Shown in pieces: positions 1 through 5,862 of a DNA stretch of 9,150 bases. The first letter of the stretch is position 1; the number at the start of each line of letters is the position of its first letter. The position numbers and the translations under genes are program-made. The DNA comes from Palsa-504 sp050010815 (GTDB lineage: Bacteria > Actinomycetota > Actinomycetes > Streptosporangiales > Streptosporangiaceae). The notes beneath the pieces were generated by a model that was given only the letters and a program-made list of their open reading frames with translations, made no database searches and was not told where the DNA came from. The stretch spans positions 1 through 9,150 of the forward strand of contig JBEKKH010000284.1 of NCBI GenBank assembly GCA_050010815.1, given 5' to 3'.

Positions 1-1
1 C

Positions 2-835
2 GGCGTGGCCAGCGCCGTTCCGTCCGCACCGGCCAGAACAGCCCAGGCCAGCGGTACGCACCCGGCGAAGACCGGCGCGTCGACCTCGTCGACCGGATCG
101 ACCGATGCCCGGCCGCCACTGGTGACGCTGGCCGCCGATCTGGCCGCCGCGCCGCGGCCGACCGGCGACGCCACGCTGGTGGAACGCGAGACGGGCGCAC
201 CGGGCCACGCGAGCATCAACGTCTGGGACCTGTACGCCGACGACGGCCGGTACTTCTTCTCGCAGACCGAGGCCGGCCTGCCGGCACAGGTCAAGGAGAA
301 CAACAACCAGGGCGACGGCCAGTTCAGGCGGGAGGTCGCCGCCGCGATCTACGCGGTGACCGGTGACCTGGACACCGCCGCGCTGAAGATGGCCTGGGCC
401 CCCGACGCGACCCCGGTCCCCGCCTGGCTCTCGGCGCAGGTCAAGAACATGTCGGCCGGCGGGCTACAGATCGACAACTACGTCTGGGAGGACTGCGGGG
501 ACGCGCTCGTTGCGGGTTCCGGCAACCCCCAGGTGCGGGCCGGCGTGTTGCGCCTGGTGTCCGCGCTGCCCGGCATCACCGTCACCCATGGCACCGTTGA
601 CGGCCAGCCCACGCTCACCCTCACCGCCGGCGCGGCGGAGCTGGGGCGTGTGGGGATCGACACGGCCAACCCCAAGGCTGAGACTGGGCCTGCCTACCAG
701 GAGGCGATCACCATCAACGCCGACACCGGCATCCCGCTGCAGATCGCCAGCGGGCCGGCCGGCCAGGTCACCGGCACCGTCACCTACGTGGTGACCAGGG
801 TCAACCTGGCCGACATCGCCTCCGGCAAGTTCTGA
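2..835 (+). CDS. Secreted/membrane-anchored CU044_5270-like protein, C-terminal part (5' end outside window)
   Basis: The frame is open to the left edge, so this is a partial gene. The GTG at position 5 is only the first possible start inside the window and lies in an Ala/Ser/Thr-rich linker (residues 1-60 counted from that GTG), as expected between a membrane anchor and an extracytoplasmic domain. The folded part starts near residue 70 (INVWDLYADDGRYFFSQ). It continues through NPQVRAGVLRLVSALPG (174-190), a threonine-rich strand (QPTLTLTAG) and a terminal strand pair (EAITINADTGIPL, 233-245). This order matches my memory of the C-terminal domain of actinobacterial CU044_5270-family proteins, which usually sit downstream of an ECF sigma factor gene and carry one N-terminal transmembrane helix. 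Those parts would lie upstream of the window and cannot be checked. The biochemical role is unknown; the family link is an inference from pattern. A strong hairpin follows the TGA stop. Confidence 0.8.
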   Translation, partial: GVASAVPSAPARTAQASGTHPAKTGASTSSTGSTDARPPLVTLAADLAAAPRPTGDATLVERETGAPGHASINVWDLYADDGRYFFSQTEAGLPAQVKENNNQGDGQFRREVAAAIYAVTGDLDTAALKMAWAPDATPVPAWLSAQVKNMSAGGLQIDNYVWEDCGDALVAGSGNPQVRAGVLRLVSALPGITVTHGTVDGQPTLTLTAGAAELGRVGIDTANPKAETGPAYQEAITINADTGIPLQIASGPAGQVTGTVTYVVTRVNLADIASGKF

Positions 836-854
836 CCCGCCGTATCGGCCAGCA

Positions 855-886
855 ATCCCCGGCCAGGCCGCACCCTGGCCGGGGAT
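855..886 (+). terminator. Hairpin terminator after the CU044_5270-like gene
   Basis: There is a perfect 13-bp inverted repeat (ATCCCCGGCCAGG / CCTGGCCGGGGAT) with a 6-nt loop, starting 19 nt after the stop codon at 833-835. No clear T-run follows, which is common for actinomycete intrinsic terminators. The position and stem strength make termination the simplest reading. Confidence 0.75.
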
Positions 887-1736
887 CAACGCCGCTGGTT
901 TCTGCGCCCCAGCTCTATCAGGCCGGTAATGCGCCGGACATCGGAAACCTTCCTTGTGTTATTAATATTGCTTCCATCAAATTTAGCTAAAAGGCTTACT
1001 GTCGATTCGCTTCTGCCTGCCCCTCTGGGCGACCACCCCTGCGTCCGACGCGGGAACGGCAGGATCATGCCCGCACCAACCCGGGCAACCGTGCATCCCG
1101 GGTCGCCCCGGCCGGGCCAGCAGCGACGCACCTGAGTCCAACGTAGACGTCGGCACGAGTCGGCCAGTGCCCAGCTGCCGCGGTGTACCGCAGACCGAGC
1201 GCGATCTCAGCGAGCTTGTTTTCAGCCGGTGTCTCATCCGCTGCCGGGGCAGCAGCGACTGGCGCGTCTTGATCGTGTCACACAACCCGTCATGGTCGTG
1301 GCAGCCGCACCTCTCCGCCATCAGCCACCTGACCTGCGCCAACAACCCTGCGGTCACGAACTATCGCTTTCGTAACTGTAGTACCAGGGGACCCAGGAAA
1401 TCATTTCTCCCGTCACTTCAGGACGATGCCGACATTTGAGACTTAACGGCCAAAGAGTCCCCGCCTGCATGTGTACGTAAAGCGGCTCACCGAGGGTATT
1501 TCTGAGACCTAAATGCTAGTGCGGCATCTCCATGGCTGTTCGTCGTCGTCGCCATGGTAGTGACGGTCAGCCGCAAGGACTAATACGCGAGGTACCACGC
1601 GTCGTGACAATTGCGCATACTGTTGACATCTGCCATGATTGTGTCCGTTCACGCATCCGCTGAACTGGTCAAAGGGCGCCTCTCAGAGTCATGGTCGAGG
1701 GCGCGAGAACCACGATCGACCGGGGGTCTCTACGGC
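887..1736. other. 850-bp gene-poor stretch with AT-rich patch and possible gene scraps
   Basis: No reading frame here has convincing codon bias, a ribosome-binding site and recognisable protein sequence together. There is an AT-rich patch at about 958-998 (ATTAATATTGC and following) that contrasts with the GC-rich surroundings. On the minus strand an open stretch without a start codon runs from 1277 to 1068 (70 codons). It contains plausible protein-like sequence (KLAEIALGLRY, then GHWPTRADVYVGLR) but its third-position GC is only moderate, so it may be a decayed fragment. A 7-bp stem (CCATGGC/GCCATGG) lies at 1530-1557. TTGACA at 1623-1628 could be a -35 box for the gene at 1737, but I see no good -10 at the right distance. 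Confidence 0.5.
1530..1557. repeat. Inverted repeat CCATGGC...GCCATGG
   Basis: The 7-bp arms at 1530-1536 and 1551-1557 are perfectly complementary and enclose a 14-nt loop containing a CGT triplet run (cgtcgtcgtc). Each arm contains the palindrome CCATGG. The site lies about 180 bp upstream of the small membrane protein gene. Its function is unknown; it could be a regulator site, an RNA hairpin or chance. Confidence 0.4.
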
Positions 1737-2162
1737 ATGAGCACGATGGCAAGCGGCACTCCGAAACAGTCCTCTTCCTCGACGGGCAGCGGCGGTGGCC
1801 GCCGTCCCCGGCTACCCGGCAGCGGTACGGATACAGGTGACCAGAAAGTACTAAACCTCACTGTGGTCTGGTTTCTGGGGATTGCGCTACTAGGCTTGGC
1901 TGGTGCCATTATCGGGTACTCGCTAGTTAAGACCGGAACCCTGCCCGATGGGCTCACCAGCCTGGCATCTCTGATCGCAGGGGGTCTCCTGGGCGTTCTC
2001 AATCCCCTCAGCGCCCGGCCAAGAGCTGATAACAACGGTAACGGCACTACCGCGCAGGATACGCATAACCCCGCACCGGTAGACCAGGAACAGGCATCGA
2101 CTGAAGGGGATGTCGCGGCCACCCAGTCCGCTGGGGCTGAAAAGCAGCCGGGGACGACATGA
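1737..2162 (+). CDS. Small two-helix membrane protein, unknown function
   Basis: This encodes 141 aa from the ATG at 1737. The frame is open back to 1611, but residues before MSTMASGTPK look non-native. A G-rich stretch (GGGGG, 1722-1726) sits 10 nt before this ATG and is a weak ribosome-binding site. The layout is a Ser/Gly/Arg-rich N-terminus (1-37), a first hydrophobic helix (about 39-64, VVWFLGIALLGLAGAIIGY), a short PDG turn, a second hydrophobic segment (about 72-90, LTSLASLIAGGLLGVLNP), and a hydrophilic Asn/Gln/Glu/Thr-rich C-tail (91-141). Small actinobacterial membrane proteins with two helices and a PDGL-type turn are common, and some occur near phage genes, but nothing here shows a holin role. 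Third codon positions are less GC-rich than in the flanking metabolic genes, which together with the gene-poor surroundings suggests acquisition by transfer. I do not recognise a named family. Confidence 0.6.
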   Translation: MSTMASGTPKQSSSSTGSGGGRRPRLPGSGTDTGDQKVLNLTVVWFLGIALLGLAGAIIGYSLVKTGTLPDGLTSLASLIAGGLLGVLNPLSARPRADNNGNGTTAQDTHNPAPVDQEQASTEGDVAATQSAGAEKQPGTT

Positions 2163-2598
2163 CATCTGCATCTTGAAATTATGATAAGAGAACTTTAGGG
2201 CTGAATCTTGCTGGTGTCGCCTGGCCGCGCAATAATGGCCGCGACCAGGTACAGCGTTAGCAGTGTTCTGCGGCAGGATCACGCATGAACGGAGCGGGCT
2301 GACGACCATAACCTGCATAACATTTGCGTCATCCACGGTCATCGGGGCGGTGCGGACAGCCACCTTCGCCCATGCCGCTGTCATCGCGGCTCCTAGGACA
2401 TTCTTGTATACATTTCCCTGCACAGCTACAGCAGGAAAGAGAACCGGGATCACCGTCGCGCGCATGATGTAGAAGCCGGGTCAAAGCTCTCTGCCACGCA
2501 ATCGCCCGGATGCTGGGGGTCTCGAAGAAAACGGGATCCTCGCCGGGCATCAGGGCCTGCCTGGGTGATGCCTCATGCGATCGGTCGTGGCTGGTGCG
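2163..2598. other. 436-bp stretch without an intact gene
   Basis: I find no intact gene here. A minus-strand frame beginning at 2465 (MRATVIPVLFPAVAVQGNVY) has a hydrophobic start, but only moderate third-position GC and no good ribosome-binding site, and it would overlap the 1737-2162 gene antisense. A plus-strand scrap at 2468-2599 contains a helix-turn-helix-like string and is listed separately. A near-perfect hairpin lies at 2220-2249. Confidence 0.45.
2220..2249 (+). terminator. Possible hairpin terminator after the two-helix membrane protein
   Basis: CCTGGCCGCG (2220-2229) pairs with CGCGACCAGG (2240-2249) with one C-A mismatch and a 10-nt AT-rich loop, 58 nt after the stop at 2160-2162. 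The same stretch also contains TGGCCGCG as a direct repeat (2222-2229 and 2236-2243). There is no U-tract, so the assignment is tentative. Confidence 0.35.
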
Positions 2599-2602
2599 CT
2601 AA
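2468..2602 (+). pseudogene. Possible remnant of a helix-turn-helix protein
   Basis: Between in-frame stops at 2465-2467 and 2600-2602 the plus strand reads 44 codons without a convincing start. The central string HAIARMLGVSKKT (about 2495-2533) fits the A-I-A-x-x-L-G-V-S-x-x-T pattern of helix-turn-helix segments, as in the IstA/integrase type of transposase or in small regulators. No catalytic region follows, and the frame runs into the end of the TetR gene on the other strand. This is a weak call: 13 matching residues can arise by chance. Confidence 0.22.
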
Positions 2603-3297
2603 GTGTGCCGTGGGCCGGTGGGGAGGCCGGCGAGATCGGCCATCAGGCCCATCTGGTGGTCGAAGTATTCCCGGCGTGCCTCGATGGTGCCCTCGAGACG
2701 GCCGAAGACCTCGAAGCTGACCAGGCCGAAGAGGTGGGTCCAGCCGGCGAAGACCCGTTCGAGTAGTTCCTCGCTGATCCCGCCACCCTGCGCGTCGATG
2801 AGCCGGCGCAGGTCGGCGCGGACCGGCTCGGGGAGCGGCGTCGGTGGCAGCGCCTCGGCCGGCGTGGCCGCAGCCGCGATCTCCGCCAGCATGAAGATCA
2901 CAGCTGCTGCGGGTGCCACAGTGTCCTGCGGAGCTGAGTAGCCGGGAATCGGGTTGCCGTATAGCAGGCCGTATTCGGCGGGATGGGCGAGCGCCCAGCC
3001 TCGCACCCCGTGTCCGACCGCAAGCCAGCGTTCCCGCAGGTCGTTCCGGGGGGCTTGGCTTTCGGCCAGCCGGGCCGCCGCGGCCATCGTCTCGTACCCG
3101 TCACGGATCAGGGCGGTCAGCAGGTCGTCCCGGCTGGGGAAATACCGGTAGAGGGCAGAAGGAGCCATGCCCAGGTCCCTGGCCACGCCACGCAGCGACA
3201 GGTTCGCCCCGTCGGCCGCCAGCCGCCGGTGGGCTACCGCCTTGATCTCCTCGGTGAGCTCGGCACGGATCCGGGCGCGCAGTGACGGTGCTGACAT
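2599..3297 (-). CDS. TetR/AcrR-family transcriptional repressor with WHG-type C-terminal domain
   Basis: A complete 232-aa protein, typical TetR length. The N-terminal DNA-binding domain covers residues 8-60, with the helix-turn-helix at about 33-52 (LSLRGVARDLGMAPSALYRYF) followed by PSRDDLLTALI, the classic TetR helix 3/4 pattern. The C-terminal half contains WLAVGHGVRGWALAHPAEYGLL (91-112) and GWTHLFGLVSFEVFGRLEG (185-203), the hallmarks of the WHG ligand-binding domain. It is divergent from the epimerase gene (124 bp between starts), and the intergenic region carries several GAAC/GTTC inverted repeats overlapping the opposing promoter. The expected role is therefore a ligand-released repressor of the epimerase gene and probably of itself. 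The ATG at 3297 is the natural start because residues before the helix-turn-helix have the usual length; its ribosome-binding site (AAAGGG region) is mediocre. The inducer is unknown. Confidence 0.93.
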   Translation of the reverse strand: MSAPSLRARIRAELTEEIKAVAHRRLAADGANLSLRGVARDLGMAPSALYRYFPSRDDLLTALIRDGYETMAAAARLAESQAPRNDLRERWLAVGHGVRGWALAHPAEYGLLYGNPIPGYSAPQDTVAPAAAVIFMLAEIAAAATPAEALPPTPLPEPVRADLRRLIDAQGGGISEELLERVFAGWTHLFGLVSFEVFGRLEGTIEARREYFDHQMGLMADLAGLPTGPRHT

Positions 3298-3343
3298 ACC
3301 AAACCCACCCTTTCCACGCTAAGAGAACGCCCACCACACCGAG

Positions 3344-3356
3344 AGAACAGCGTTCT
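3344..3356. promoter_or_regulatory. Probable TetR operator O1 (AGAAC-3-GTTCT)
   Basis: The 13-bp inverted repeat AGAACAGCGTTCT has perfect 5-bp arms around a 3-bp centre. Its last base overlaps the proposed -35 box of the epimerase promoter. An additional GAGAAC half-site lies at 3323-3328. The half-site AGAAC/GTTCT recurs in the neighbouring repeats, which supports a family of binding sites for the divergent TetR protein. Confidence 0.6.
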
Positions 3357-3384
3357 TGACTAGGAACACTACTCCAAGTACGGT
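3356..3384 (+). promoter_or_regulatory. Promoter of the epimerase gene
   Basis: TTGACT (3356-3361) and TACGGT (3379-3384) are separated by exactly 17 bp and fit the housekeeping sigma consensus (TTGACN and TANNNT). A transcript would start near 3391, about 30 nt before the ATG at 3422. Both elements overlap the inverted repeats, as expected for a repressed promoter. Confidence 0.6.
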
Positions 3385-3391
3385 GTTCCTA
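3361..3391. promoter_or_regulatory. Probable TetR operator O2 (TAGGAACAC...GTGTTCCTA)
   Basis: Perfect 9-bp arms at 3361-3369 and 3383-3391 are separated by 13 nt; the inner part also holds a TACT/AGTA pair. The element spans the -35/-10 spacer and the -10 box. A third, shorter palindrome, AACACTGTT, lies at 3398-3406, just before the ribosome-binding site. Which half-sites pair to form the real operators is not settled by sequence alone. Confidence 0.55.
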
Positions 3392-3421
3392 TTAGTAAAC
3401 ACTGTTCTCCAGGAGATGATC

Positions 3422-4588
3422 ATGTCACTGCACGTCGTGGTCGGAGCCGGACCCGTCGGGTCCGCCATAGCCTGTCTGCTGGCCGACAGGGGTGACCAGG
3501 TCCGGCTGGTCACTCGCACCGGCAGCGGCCCTGAGCACCCTGGCATCGACCGCCTGCGCGTCGATGCCACCGATGCCGAGGCCCTCGCCCGGCAGGCCAG
3601 CGGGGCCTCGGTCCTCTACCACTGCGCGCAGCCTGCGTACCACCGCTGGGCGAGCGAGTTCCCGCCGCTGAGCGCCGCCATCTCGCGAGCCGCGGAGATG
3701 ACCGGTGCGGCCCTGGTCAGCGCCGGCAACCTCTACGGCTACGGCCCGGTCGCCGGCCCTATCACCGAGAATTGCCCGGTCCGGCCGAGCTCAGCCAAGG
3801 GCCGGGTCCGCGCAGCACTGTGGGCCGCCCAACTCGCCGCGCATACGGCAGGCCGGGTCCGCACGGCCGAGGTCCGTGGTTCCGACTATCTCGGATCCGG
3901 CGCGCAGACCATCTTTACGATCATGGTCTTGCCGGCCGTGCTCAAGGGGCGCCGCGCCCTGGCCCCGGCCGACCTGGACGCACCGCACAGCTGGACCTAC
4001 ACCGGCGACATGGCCCGAACGATGATCGCCGTAGGAGCCGACGAGTCCGCCTGGGGCCGAGTCTGGCACGCCCCTACTCCGCCTCCGGTCCCGGTCCGTA
4101 CCCTGACCGCCCGCGCCGCGAAGCTAGCCGACGCGGCCCCGGCGCGGATCGGCCGCCTGCCGGCGCCACTGCTCCGCCTAGCCGGTCTTTTTAGCCCAGG
4201 TGCCCGTGAGATCTCCGAGATCCGCTACCAGTTCGACCGCCCCTTCGTGCTCGACTCCACCGCCGCCCAGAGGGCCTTCAACCTCGCCCCCGCTTCGACA
4301 GACCAAGCCCTCGGCGAAACGATCCGTGCCATGAAGGCAACCCTTCTGCACGATGTGGGGGCGCGACAAAATGTAGGCTTATGTGCCGGTGGGGCTGGTT
4401 TCTGCCAGTGCCCTGGAAGGCTGGCCGCCTGCGAGCACAGCACCAGCGGCGAGATCACCACCTGGACGTGGGGGCACGGCACGGGCCGGCGTGCCTCAAC
4501 AGGAGAGTGCCATGACCCAACCTCAGAACGACATCACGATCCGTTCCATAACCGGCGCCGAGGAACTCGGCCTCTTCTGTGCGCTTGA
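3422..4588 (+). CDS. Atypical SDR / NAD-dependent epimerase-like protein with an aberrant C-terminal extension
   Basis: The start is the ATG at 3422, with AGGAG at 3411-3415 (6-nt spacing). The N-terminus is a Rossmann nucleotide-binding fold with GAGPVG at residues 8-13 (VVVGAGPVGSAIACLLADRG), a cofactor-side basic region (LVTRTG), a DATD acidic turn (48-51) and the SAGNLYGYGPV segment (100-110) that in extended SDRs carries the active-site tyrosine. Here the following lysine is not in a YxxxK spacing, as in atypical SDRs. WTYTGDMART (191-200) is the typical C-terminal strand/helix of epimerases. The reaction and substrate cannot be named. Homologous-looking domain sequence ends near residue 310 (about 300-320 aa is usual). 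Residues 311-388 are Cys/His/Arg-rich, look like out-of-frame translation and overlap the next gene by 77 nt. Deleting one G from the run at 4357-4361 would give a TAG stop at 4374-4376 and a 317-aa protein. It is probably co-transcribed with the downstream GNAT gene. Confidence 0.85.
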   Translation: MSLHVVVGAGPVGSAIACLLADRGDQVRLVTRTGSGPEHPGIDRLRVDATDAEALARQASGASVLYHCAQPAYHRWASEFPPLSAAISRAAEMTGAALVSAGNLYGYGPVAGPITENCPVRPSSAKGRVRAALWAAQLAAHTAGRVRTAEVRGSDYLGSGAQTIFTIMVLPAVLKGRRALAPADLDAPHSWTYTGDMARTMIAVGADESAWGRVWHAPTPPPVPVRTLTARAAKLADAAPARIGRLPAPLLRLAGLFSPGAREISEIRYQFDRPFVLDSTAAQRAFNLAPASTDQALGETIRAMKATLLHDVGARQNVGLCAGGAGFCQCPGRLAACEHSTSGEITTWTWGHGTGRRASTGECHDPTSERHHDPFHNRRRGTRPLLCA

Positions 4589-5453
4589 CTACAGCTTTAA
4601 CGACGAACTGGCAGACGACCTGGCCGCTGGCCGAAGGCGACCAGCGTGGATGTGGGTCGCGCTGCGCGGGGAACATCTCGTCGCCCGGGCCGGCTGGTGG
4701 GGCTCAGCCGACGACACGACCCCGTCTTTGCTCGACATCCTGGACCTCGCTGACGATCCCGACCGCATCGATGCTGGTGTGCGCCTGCTGACGGCCGCGC
4801 TGAGGGAGATAATCCCGGCGGGCGCCCGGCCGCCGGAGTACAGCCGCTTCATCCCGCCAGACTGGCGAGAGCACGCCGGCTCACGGTCTGTCGTGGAGGA
4901 CCGGATGGCGGTAGCGGGCCAGATCGGGGCGCGGCTCCTTACTGAACGGTTCCGCTTTGAGTGGAGACCGGGGACACCGATCGCCGCGCCGGCCGGCCGC
5001 ATCGAATTCCATCCCGTCGGCGACGATGGCGAGCTGCTTGACCTGATGACGCAGACGATGCACGGCACGCTGGACGCGCATAGCCAGCAGGACCTCGCCC
5101 TGATGTCAGCACGGCAAGGCGCCGTACGGCATTTCGAGGAAGAACTCGCCTGCTACCGCAGTCCGCGGCAATGGTGGCAGATCGCGACACTGCCCGGCGG
5201 TGAGCCCGCTGGCTTCGTCATCCCCGCCCGCAACAACTACCACGCCATCATCGCCTACCTCGGCGTCCTGCCCGCCCAGCGGGGAAATGGATACGTCAAC
5301 GAGATCCTCGCCGAAGGCACCCGGATCCTCGCCGCGCAGCACGTGCCGCGCATCCGCGCCTCGACCGACCTGGGCAACGTCCCCATGGCCAAAGCCTTCA
5401 CCCGGGCCGGCTGGGTTAACTTCCAGCGCTCCATCAGCATGACCTGGCCGTGA
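4512..5453 (+). CDS. GNAT-family N-acetyltransferase (probable double GNAT domain)
   Basis: The 313-aa product starts at the ATG at 4512, preceded by AGGAG at 4501-4505 with 6-nt spacing; the longer upstream frame to 4383 lacks such a site. The C-terminal half (about 165-313) is a GNAT fold: the strand NNYHAIIAYLGVLPAQRGNG (241-260) holds the acetyl-CoA-binding R/Q-x-x-G-x-G-type motif A (R257-G-N-G260), where the last small residue is replaced by valine. STDLGNVPMAKAFTRAGW (284-301) matches the terminal motif in which an Asn and an F-x-R-x-G-F/W turn are typical. The N-terminal half contains a weaker GNAT-like strand (WVALRGEHLVARAGWWG, 48-64), suggesting a tandem arrangement as in mycothiol synthase-type enzymes. 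The protein transfers an acetyl group from acetyl-CoA to an unknown amine. It follows the TetR-controlled epimerase on the same strand, and the long epimerase frame overlaps its start, so co-expression is likely. Confidence 0.9.
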   Translation: MTQPQNDITIRSITGAEELGLFCALDYSFNDELADDLAAGRRRPAWMWVALRGEHLVARAGWWGSADDTTPSLLDILDLADDPDRIDAGVRLLTAALREIIPAGARPPEYSRFIPPDWREHAGSRSVVEDRMAVAGQIGARLLTERFRFEWRPGTPIAAPAGRIEFHPVGDDGELLDLMTQTMHGTLDAHSQQDLALMSARQGAVRHFEEELACYRSPRQWWQIATLPGGEPAGFVIPARNNYHAIIAYLGVLPAQRGNGYVNEILAEGTRILAAQHVPRIRASTDLGNVPMAKAFTRAGWVNFQRSISMTWP

Positions 5454-5562
5454 AGGGACACAGGCGGCCCTGAGGCGCCGCTAGCGGTCAGCGGGGATGC
5501 GGCCGTCGAGGAGTTAACGCCCGAGTGCGGATAAGTCGGGCGGCACCGGGTAGCTGACGGCC

Positions 5563-5739
5563 GTGGCTAGAGCGAGAACCGTAGCCGGGTACGCCATTCC
5601 CGGAATCGTTGTGTTCTTCATCTGGTTGGTGGTGTGCATCCTCGCCATCATCCTGCTGGCGTACATCGTGCACTGGGCCGGCGGCGCAGTCCTGAATCTG
5701 CGGCTCGGACATTTCGTCCTGGACGTCGGCTTCACCTGA
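5563..5739 (+). CDS. 58-aa single-helix membrane microprotein
   Basis: From GTG 5563 to the TGA at 5737-5739 the frame encodes 58 aa with about 80% G/C at third positions. An in-frame TAG at 5551-5553 rules out a longer version. After a basic start (MARARTVAGY) there is a long hydrophobic helix (about 12-37, IPGIVVFFIWLVVCILAIIL and onward), then HWAGGAVLNLRLGHFVLDVG. The positive-inside rule predicts the short N-terminus in the cytoplasm and the Gly/His-containing tail outside. The tail pattern (GG, LNLRLGHF, terminal VG-T) is one I associate with short conserved actinobacterial membrane proteins of unknown role, but this comes from memory only. The ribosome-binding site is weak (CCGGG at 5547-5550). 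It lies 109 bp after the GNAT gene on the same strand; operon membership is uncertain. No function is assigned. Confidence 0.6.
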   Translation: MARARTVAGYAIPGIVVFFIWLVVCILAIILLAYIVHWAGGAVLNLRLGHFVLDVGFT

Positions 5740-5796
5740 TCGGCAGCAACGGCAGCCCCACGCCCATGTGCCTGTGCCGGAGCGGTGCAGGCCCTG

Positions 5797-5824
5797 GGCG
5801 CTGGCGGGCTGCGCGACCAGCGCC
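5797..5824. terminator. Possible bidirectional hairpin terminator between convergent genes
   Basis: GGCGCTGG (5797-5804) and CCAGCGCC (5817-5824) form a perfect 8-bp GC stem with a 12-nt loop. The element lies between the end of the plus-strand microprotein gene (5739) and the end of the minus-strand oxidoreductase gene (5863), where a terminator serving both directions is expected. No U-tract is present. Confidence 0.4.
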
Positions 5825-5862
5825 GGATGCGGGGTCCGAGGTTGACCAGCCAGGACGTGGGT

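Noticed and set aside
983..1357. 124-codon minus-strand frame with a CHDHDGLCD string
   Set aside because: Arg/Ser/Gly-rich, no codon bias, no ribosome-binding site; the Cys/His string is short and not a recognised motif.
1596..1606. CACG-CGT-CGTG small dyad upstream of the two-helix membrane protein
   Set aside because: Only 4-bp arms; expected by chance at this GC content.
1923..2465. 180-codon minus-strand frame starting MRATVIPVLFPAVAV
   Set aside because: Runs antisense through the last 240 bp of the better-supported 1737-2162 gene, has only moderate third-position GC, and lacks a ribosome-binding site.
5478..5487. CCGCTAGCGG perfect 10-bp palindrome after the GNAT gene
   Set aside because: No loop, so not a terminator; too short to call an operator, and such palindromes are frequent in GC-rich DNA.
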